This document shows positions 58,732 through 64,000 of a stretch of 64,000 nucleotides of DNA, one piece after another. The stretch is from contig NZ_JAIERS010000006.1 of the NCBI RefSeq assembly GCF_019746665.1, positions 62,001 through 126,000 of the forward strand, in the 5' to 3' direction. Source of the stretch: Sphingomonas sp. (GTDB lineage Bacteria; Pseudomonadota; Alphaproteobacteria; Sphingomonadales; Sphingomonadaceae). Each line of letters starts with the position of its first letter. Position 1 is the first letter of the stretch. Below the pieces are notes generated by a model, which searched no databases, was not told the origin of the DNA, and saw only the letters and a list, made by a program, of their open reading frames with translations. The translations under genes were made by a program, and so were the position numbers.

Positions 58732-59391
58732 ATGCACAAGCTCGCGGTTTACGACATGGACAAGACGATCACCGCGGCGCCCACCTGGACGCCGTTCCTG
58801 ATCGCCGCCGCGCAGGCGCGTGCCCCGTGGCGACTGGCGCTGCTGCCGGTCGCCGGGGGCTGGGGGCTGGCATACAAGCTCGGCATCGTGAACCGCGCCG
58901 GGGTAAAGGCGCGAGCCCAGCGGCTGCTGATCGGCCGCGCCCTGCCCGATACCGCGCGGGTGGGCCTCGCCGAGCGCTTCGCGGCCCAGGTGAAGCTGCG
59001 CCCCGGCGCGCTCGCCCAGATCGCCGCCGATCGCGCGGCGGGGTATCGGCTGGTGCTCGCGACCGCCTCGTTCGGCTATTATGCCGAGGCGATCGCGAAG
59101 CGGCTGGGGTTCGACGCGGTGATCGCGACCGAGGCCGCGCGCGACGGCGCCGGCTGGCGCCCCCGGCTGGTGGGGGAGAATTGCTACGGCGCCGCCAAGC
59201 TGCGGATGATCGGCGATTGGCTCGCGGGCCAGGGCATCGCGCGCGATGCGGCCACGGTCCGCTTTTATTCGGACCATGTGTCCGACGCGCCCAGCCTCGC
59301 CTGGGCCGATCAGGCCTTCGCGGTGAACCCCGATCCCCGGCTGCGGCGGCTGGCACAAGCGCGCGGCTGGCCGGTGCTCGACTGGCGCTGA
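58732..59391 (+). CDS. HAD-superfamily subfamily IB phosphatase
   Basis: A 219-residue HAD hydrolase: DMDKT at 8-12 gives nucleophile D8 and acid/base D10; VLATASF is the second motif; RFYSDHVSDAPSLAWADQAFAVNPDPRLR the last. The pattern matches the SerB-like IB branch (often annotated as phosphoserine phosphatase-like). Substrate unknown. It diverges from mlaE. Confidence 0.87.
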   Translation: MHKLAVYDMDKTITAAPTWTPFLIAAAQARAPWRLALLPVAGGWGLAYKLGIVNRAGVKARAQRLLIGRALPDTARVGLAERFAAQVKLRPGALAQIAADRAAGYRLVLATASFGYYAEAIAKRLGFDAVIATEAARDGAGWRPRLVGENCYGAAKLRMIGDWLAGQGIARDAATVRFYSDHVSDAPSLAWADQAFAVNPDPRLRRLAQARGWPVLDWR

Positions 59392-59402
59392 CGCAACCCC
59401 CA

Positions 59403-60662
59403 TTACAGCGCCACATCAAGCGCGTGCAGCGCCACCCCGACCAGCCCGCCGACGATCGTGCCGTTGATGCGGATATATTGCAGGTCGCGGCCGACCGCGT
59501 TCTCCAGGCGTTGGGTGACGGTCTGGGTATCCCAGCCCCGTACCGTCTCCGACACCAGCCGCACGACGCCGTCGCCATAATCGGCGGCGAAGCCCACCGC
59601 CGCGCGGCGGGTGAAGCGGTTGACCGCCGCCGCCAGCTTCGGCTCGCGCTGCAACGTCTCGCCCAGCTGACGTAGCGCCTCGCCCAGCCGCCCGCGCCGC
59701 ACGCCGCCCGGCGCGCGCGCGAAGCGCAGCAGCGCGTGGCGGCCGCTTTCCCACAAGCCGTCGAGCCAGGCCTGCATCGCCGGATTGTCGATGATTTCCA
59801 GCTTCAGCCGATCGACCCGTGCCTGCATTTCGGGGCTGTGCTGGAGATCATGCGCCAGCTGGCCAAGCGCTTCCTCGATCTTGGCGCGCATCGGGTGGCC
59901 GCGGTCCTCGCCCATCTGCACCAGCAGTTGCTGCAACCCGTCGATGATCTTGTTGGCGAGCGTCTCGTCGAGCCCGGTCCAGCGCATCAGCGACCCGGCG
60001 CGTTCATGCACCACGCCCCGGATCAGCGCCTCGTTCGCCTCCAGCGTGCGGCCCGACCAATGGACGATGCCATTGATCAACGGCAAATGCCGATCATTGG
60101 CGATCGCCGCCGCCAGCGCCTGGCCGATCAGCGGCGCGAGATCGAGCGCGCGCATCCGGTTGCCGATCGTCGCCTTCACCATCCCGCCCAGCCGCTGCTG
60201 ATCGAGCGCTTCGAGCAGATCGCCGAACAGCCGCCCCGCGCCCGCGCGCAGCCGGCTGTCGCGCGTCTCGGGCTGCGCAAGCCACCGACCGAGCGCGCCC
60301 GCCACATCCGCGCGTCGCATCCGCCGCGCGACGACCGCCGGCACCAGGAAGTTCGAACGGAGGAAATTGGCGAGCGTGTCGCCGATCCGGTCCTTGTTGC
60401 GCGGCACGATCGCGGTGTGGGGGATCGGCAGGCCGAGCGGGTGACGGAAGAGCGCCGTCACCGCGAACCAATCGGCCAGCCCGCCGACCATCGCCGCTTC
60501 GGCGAAGGCGCGGACGAAGCCGATCGCGGGATGCACCGGCCCCAGCCAGCGGCAGGTGAGGAACACCGCCGCCATCAGCACCAGCAACGCGGTGGCGACC
60601 AGGCGCATCCGCACGAGTCCCGGCGGGGGCGGGAGTCGGACGGGTCGATCGGCGGCGGGCAT
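59403..60662 (-). CDS. DUF445-family membrane protein
   Basis: A 419-residue protein with an N-terminal membrane helix (LVATALLVLMAAVFLTCRWLG), then GGLADWFAVTALFRHPLGLPIPHTAIVPRNKDRIGDTLANFLRSNFLVP, the DUF445 signature, and a helical body; a C-terminal GTIVGGLVGVALHAL helix anchors the other end. Function of the family is unknown (YjiN, membrane-associated). A hairpin lies just before its ATG. It converges with the HAD gene. Confidence 0.87.
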   Translation of the reverse strand: MPAADRPVRLPPPPGLVRMRLVATALLVLMAAVFLTCRWLGPVHPAIGFVRAFAEAAMVGGLADWFAVTALFRHPLGLPIPHTAIVPRNKDRIGDTLANFLRSNFLVPAVVARRMRRADVAGALGRWLAQPETRDSRLRAGAGRLFGDLLEALDQQRLGGMVKATIGNRMRALDLAPLIGQALAAAIANDRHLPLINGIVHWSGRTLEANEALIRGVVHERAGSLMRWTGLDETLANKIIDGLQQLLVQMGEDRGHPMRAKIEEALGQLAHDLQHSPEMQARVDRLKLEIIDNPAMQAWLDGLWESGRHALLRFARAPGGVRRGRLGEALRQLGETLQREPKLAAAVNRFTRRAAVGFAADYGDGVVRLVSETVRGWDTQTVTQRLENAVGRDLQYIRINGTIVGGLVGVALHALDVAL

Positions 60663-60670
60663 TACCGCGT

Positions 60671-60696
60671 AACAATCCCCGAAGCCGGGGATTGTT
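60671..60696 (-). terminator. Hairpin between the RND gene and the DUF445 gene
   Basis: AACAATCCCCG and CGGGGATTGTT are perfect 11-base complements with a four-base loop. On the minus strand it follows the RND stop and lies nine bases before the DUF445 ATG, so it may end the efflux transcript or act within the leader of the DUF445 mRNA. Confidence 0.65.
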
Positions 60697-60703
60697 CAAG
60701 AGC

Positions 60704-63700
60704 CTATTCGGCGGGCTGGACCGCGCCGCCGCCGCGATAGTCGATCGGGCGGGGATCGGCCGGGCCACCGACGACACGGCTGCCGTCATCGCCGGGCTGG
60801 TAGGTGAGCAGTCGACGCGACAGGCGCGGCGCGATCCAGCTCTCCAGCCCAACCGCGAGCGAGAAGCCGGCGGGCACGATCAGCAAGGTGAGCAGCGTCG
60901 ACAGCGACAGGCCGCCGATCACCGTGACGCCCATCGGCGCGCGCCAGCTGCCATCGCCGGTGAGCGAGAGCGCCACCGGCACCATGCCCGCGACCATGGC
61001 AACCGTGGTCATCACGATCGGCTGGGCGCGCTTGTGCCCCGCGTCGAGGATCGCGTCGACCACTGGCACGCCCTTCGCCATTTCCTCCAGCGCGAAGTCG
61101 ATCAGCAGGATCGAGTTCTTGGCGACGATGCCGAACAGCATCAGCAGCCCGATGAACACCGGCATCGACACCGCGTCTCCGGTAAAGCGCAGCGCGATCG
61201 CCGAGCCCAGCGGCGCCAGCAGCAGCGACGCCAGGTTCACCATCGGCGGCATCAGCCGCTTGTAGAGCAGCACCAGCACCGCGAACACCAGCAGGATGCC
61301 CGAGATCACCGCGATCACGAAGTTCATGATCAGCTCGGCCTGCCATTTCGCCTCGCCCAGCTTCAATTGGGTGACGCCGACCGGCAGGTTCTTGATCGCG
61401 GGCAGCGCCTGGATCTTGGGCATCGCGTCGCCGGTCACCTTGCCGGGCGCCAGATCGGCGCCGATCGTGATGCGCCGCGTCAGGTTGGCGCGCTGGATCA
61501 GCGTCGGCCCGGCGCCGAAGCTGATCTCGGCGACCGACTTGAGCGGCACCGAACCGCCCGTCGCGGTGGGCACCGGCAGATTCTCGATCGTCGACAGGTT
61601 ACGACGCGAATTCTCGCTCAGCGCGACACGGATCGGAATCTGGCGGTCCGACAGCGAGAATTTGGCGGTGTTCTGGTCGATATCACCCAGCGTCGCGATC
61701 CGGATCGATTGGCTGAGCGCGGCGGTGCTCACCCCCAGGTCGGCGGCGAGATCGAGCCGCGGCTTGATCGTGATCTCAGGGCGCTGAAGATCGCCCACCA
61801 CGCGCGGCGCGCGCAGTTCGGGGATCTCGGCCATTTCCTCGACCAGCCGATTGGCGCTTTGCGTCAGCAGCGCTGGGTCGCTGCCGCCGAGCGTGATGGT
61901 GATGTCACGCCCCGACGATCCGCCGCCGCCCTGTGACTGGAAGAACACCCGCGCATCGGGGATCGCCGCCAGTTTCGGCGCATAGGCGCGCTCGAACTCG
62001 GTCGAGGTGCGCGTGCGGTCGCGGCTGAGCGTCAGGAAGATGCCCGCGCTCGCCGGATCAACGCTGATGAACGCCGATCGCACCTCGGGCGCCGACTGCA
62101 CCGCCGCCAGCGCCTGTTCGGCGGTGCGCCGCGTCTGCTCGACGGTGGTACCCGGCGCCATCGTGATCTGGATCTGGCTGAAATCATTGTTGAGCTTGGG
62201 CTGGAACGCGGTCGGGATCGGCTTCAGCAGCCCAGGCACGCCCATGAAAAGCCCGATCATCACGACGAACGACAGGCCGCCGATGCCAACGGTCTTCCAG
62301 CGGTGGCGCATGGTCCAGCGCAGCGCGACCATATAGCCGTCCATCAGGAAGCCTTCGCCATGTTCGGCATGGCCCTTGGCCTTCAGGAAATAAGCGGCGA
62401 TCATCGGCGTGATCATCCGCGCGACGCCCAGGCTGAGCAGCACGGCGATCACGACGGTGAGCCCGAAATTCTTGAAGAACTGCCCCGAAATACCGGGCAT
62501 CAGCGCCACCGGCAGGAACACCGCGACGATCGACATGGTCGTCGCGAGCACGGCGAGGCCGATTTCGTCGGCGGCGTCGATCGCGGCCTGATAGGCGGTT
62601 TTGCCCATCCGCATGTGGCGGACGATATTCTCGATCTCGACGATCGCGTCATCCACCAGCACACCCGCGACCAGGCTGAGCGCGAGCAGGCTGAGGAAGT
62701 TCAGCGTGAAGCCGATCAGGTCCATGAACCAGAAGGCCGGAATCGCCGACAGCGGGATGGCGATCGACGAAATCACGGTCGCGCGCCAATCGCGCAGGAA
62801 CAACAGCACCACCAGCACCGCGAGCGCGGCACCCTCGATCATCGCCTCGATCGCCGAATGATATTGCGTCTCGGTCTGGTGCGCCGAGGTCCACAGCTCG
62901 GTGAACTTGACCTTGGGGTTCACCTTTTCCAGTTCACGCAGTGCCTTGGTGGCTTCCTTGAACACCGAGAGGTCCGACGCGCCCTTGGCGCGCTTGATGT
63001 CGAAGGCGAGCACCTGATGGCCGTTCATCAGCGCCAGCGCGCGCTGTTCGCCATACAGATCCTTCACATCGGCGATGTCGGACAATTTCACCCGGCGGCC
63101 ATTGCCGACCGCGATCTCGGTATCGGCGAGCGTCGCCGCGCTGCGGGCGTTGGCCAGCACGCGCACCGACTGTTCGGACCCCGCGATCTCGGCGCGGCCG
63201 CCCGCCGCGTTCAGGTTCATCGCGCGCAGCTGCTGGTTCACCTGCACCGCGGTCAGTCCCAGCGATTGCAGCTTCAGCGGATCGAGGATCACCCGAATCT
63301 CGCGGTTGACGCCGCCGGTGCGCTTCACTTCGGCTAGGCCGCTGATCGAGCGCAGCTTCTTGGAGACGGTATCATCGACATACCAGCTCAGCTGCTCGAG
63401 CGTCAGGTCGGTGCCCTCGGCCGAGAAGAAAGCGAGCGAGTCATTGCCGGCGTCGACGCGGGTGACCTGCGGCTCGAGAATGCCGTCGGGCAGCTCGCCA
63501 CGAATCTGGGCGACGGCGTTGCGCACGTCGTTCACCGCGCGATCGACCGGGGTGCCGATCTTGAAGGTCACGAAGGTGCGGCTGAACCCCTCGCCGATTG
63601 AGGAATTCACGTCCTCGATGCCGTTGATGTTGCGCACTGCGGTCTCGACCTTGCGCGTCACCTGGTTCTCGAGCTCGGTGGGCGCCGCGCCCGGCTGGCT

Positions 63701-63856
63701 GATCTCGATAAAGGCCGCCGGGAAATCGATGTCGGGATTGTCCGCGACGGTCATCCGCGAGAAGCTGACGAGCCCGGCGATCAGCAGCGCCACGAACAGC
63801 ACCAGCGGCGGCACTGGGTTGCGGATCGACCAGGCCGAGATGTTACGGAAACCCAT
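60704..63856 (-). CDS. RND efflux transporter permease (HAE1-type)
   Basis: A 1050-residue inner-membrane pump with 12 helices and two large periplasmic loops (about 35-330 and 560-860). [17 protein letters not shown] carries the paired aspartates of the proton relay in helix 4, and the lysine-bearing [13 protein letters not shown] lies in helix 10. Sequence resembles the multidrug AcrB/MdtB branch rather than heavy-metal pumps. It partners the adaptor gene upstream, and needs an outer-membrane factor not seen here. Substrates unknown. Confidence 0.93.
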   Translation of the reverse strand: MGFRNISAWSIRNPVPPLVLFVALLIAGLVSFSRMTVADNPDIDFPAAFIEISQPGAAPTELENQVTRKVETAVRNINGIEDVNSSIGEGFSRTFVTFKIGTPVDRAVNDVRNAVAQIRGELPDGILEPQVTRVDAGNDSLAFFSAEGTDLTLEQLSWYVDDTVSKKLRSISGLAEVKRTGGVNREIRVILDPLKLQSLGLTAVQVNQQLRAMNLNAAGGRAEIAGSEQSVRVLANARSAATLADTEIAVGNGRRVKLSDIADVKDLYGEQRALALMNGHQVLAFDIKRAKGASDLSVFKEATKALRELEKVNPKVKFTELWTSAHQTETQYHSAIEAMIEGAALAVLVVLLFLRDWRATVISSIAIPLSAIPAFWFMDLIGFTLNFLSLLALSLVAGVLVDDAIVEIENIVRHMRMGKTAYQAAIDAADEIGLAVLATTMSIVAVFLPVALMPGISGQFFKNFGLTVVIAVLLSLGVARMITPMIAAYFLKAKGHAEHGEGFLMDGYMVALRWTMRHRWKTVGIGGLSFVVMIGLFMGVPGLLKPIPTAFQPKLNNDFSQIQITMAPGTTVEQTRRTAEQALAAVQSAPEVRSAFISVDPASAGIFLTLSRDRTRTSTEFERAYAPKLAAIPDARVFFQSQGGGGSSGRDITITLGGSDPALLTQSANRLVEEMAEIPELRAPRVVGDLQRPEITIKPRLDLAADLGVSTAALSQSIRIATLGDIDQNTAKFSLSDRQIPIRVALSENSRRNLSTIENLPVPTATGGSVPLKSVAEISFGAGPTLIQRANLTRRITIGADLAPGKVTGDAMPKIQALPAIKNLPVGVTQLKLGEAKWQAELIMNFVIAVISGILLVFAVLVLLYKRLMPPMVNLASLLLAPLGSAIALRFTGDAVSMPVFIGLLMLFGIVAKNSILLIDFALEEMAKGVPVVDAILDAGHKRAQPIVMTTVAMVAGMVPVALSLTGDGSWRAPMGVTVIGGLSLSTLLTLLIVPAGFSLAVGLESWIAPRLSRRLLTYQPGDDGSRVVGGPADPRPIDYRGGGAVQPAE

Positions 63857-63879
63857 GCTGCCAATCCTTGCTCGAAACT

Positions 63880-64000
63880 CTAGCGCGCGGGCTTGGCCGC
63901 GACCGGGATCACCTTCTGCCCCGGGTTGAGGAACGCACCCGCCGAGGCGACGACACGCTCATCGCCCGCCAGCCCTTGGGTGATCGCGACCCCGGCATCG
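63880..64000 (-). CDS. RND periplasmic adaptor subunit, C-terminal fragment
   Basis: The gene continues beyond the window; only the last 39 or so codons are seen, ending at TAG (63880-63882). The residues AITQGLAGDERVVASAGAFLNPGQKVIPV match the C-terminal membrane-proximal domain of HlyD/AcrA-type adaptors, where GLxxGxxVVxxGxxxLxxGxxV is typical. It lies 23 bases before the RND permease on the same strand, so the two form an efflux operon. Confidence 0.8.
   Translation of the reverse strand, partial: DAGVAITQGLAGDERVVASAGAFLNPGQKVIPVAAKPAR

Overview
The window reads as a chromosomal segment of a GC-rich alphaproteobacterium, most likely Sphingomonas or a close sphingomonad. This rests on the very high GC content, the gene complement (a PHB-type acetoacetyl-CoA reductase, a TonB receptor, an hflK-hflC-degP operon, a DUF2975/XRE pair, and a small CPGCGG protein of a type I recall from sphingomonads), and the many long antisense ORFs typical of biased GC-rich codons. 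It is densely coded core and semi-accessory chromosome. No tRNA, rRNA, CRISPR array, insertion sequence, prophage or plasmid function was recognised, and no gene-free stretch exceeds about 200 bases. Layout 1-20 kb: the tail of a sulfite-oxidase-type molybdoenzyme with its cytochrome c; a signal-less GH68 fructosyltransferase; a Tat-type xanthine-dehydrogenase-family subunit overlapping hemH; phaB; a glycine-zipper protein; rpmB; tadA; a peptide transporter; a nitroreductase; a GntR regulator; an acyl-CoA dehydrogenase; a Sua5/TsaC enzyme; msrA; galE; a ZnuD-like TonB receptor with a Fur/Zur-like operator; and a CitE-like lyase. Layout 20-34 kb: an HNH nuclease, then a compact plus-strand run gluQ, HIG1 protein, cobalamin adenosyltransferase (which appears to start at CTG), egtB, egtD, 3-hydroxybutyryl-CoA dehydrogenase and a GlcG/HbpS-like protein. 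These are followed by a MerR-TipAS regulator with a textbook 19-bp-spacer promoter, a concentrative nucleoside transporter, an SCP2-like protein, an anchored sulfatase, an isoaspartyl peptidase coupled to an acyltransferase, and ispG. Layout 34-45 kb: the most unusual stretch. Three HxlR-type regulators, each with a cysteine at residue 11-13, are each divergent from a small enzyme (MBL-fold hydrolase, secreted RidA-like protein, tautomerase). Among them lie an amidohydrolase, a PagL-like deacylase, a DUF2975-XRE module with a palindrome at its start, a DMT transporter, two tandem GNAT acetyltransferases and a HerA-like ATPase. Layout 45-64 kb: envelope and proteostasis functions. These are hflK-hflC-degP, divergent Mrp, a PilZ protein, an MFS transporter, thpR with a decayed 31-bp tandem repeat at its end, a BI-1/YccA-like membrane protein, a four-gene Mla-type lipid transport operon, a HAD phosphatase, a DUF445 protein and an RND efflux pump whose adaptor runs off the window end. 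Many neighbours overlap by ATGA or TGATG, which implies translational coupling. Three BIME/REP-like inverted elements and several strong hairpins mark transcription-unit ends. I did not find a clearly new defence or mobile system. The best candidates for new biology are the HxlR-enzyme trio, the DUF2975-XRE module, the operator palindromes and the CTG start.
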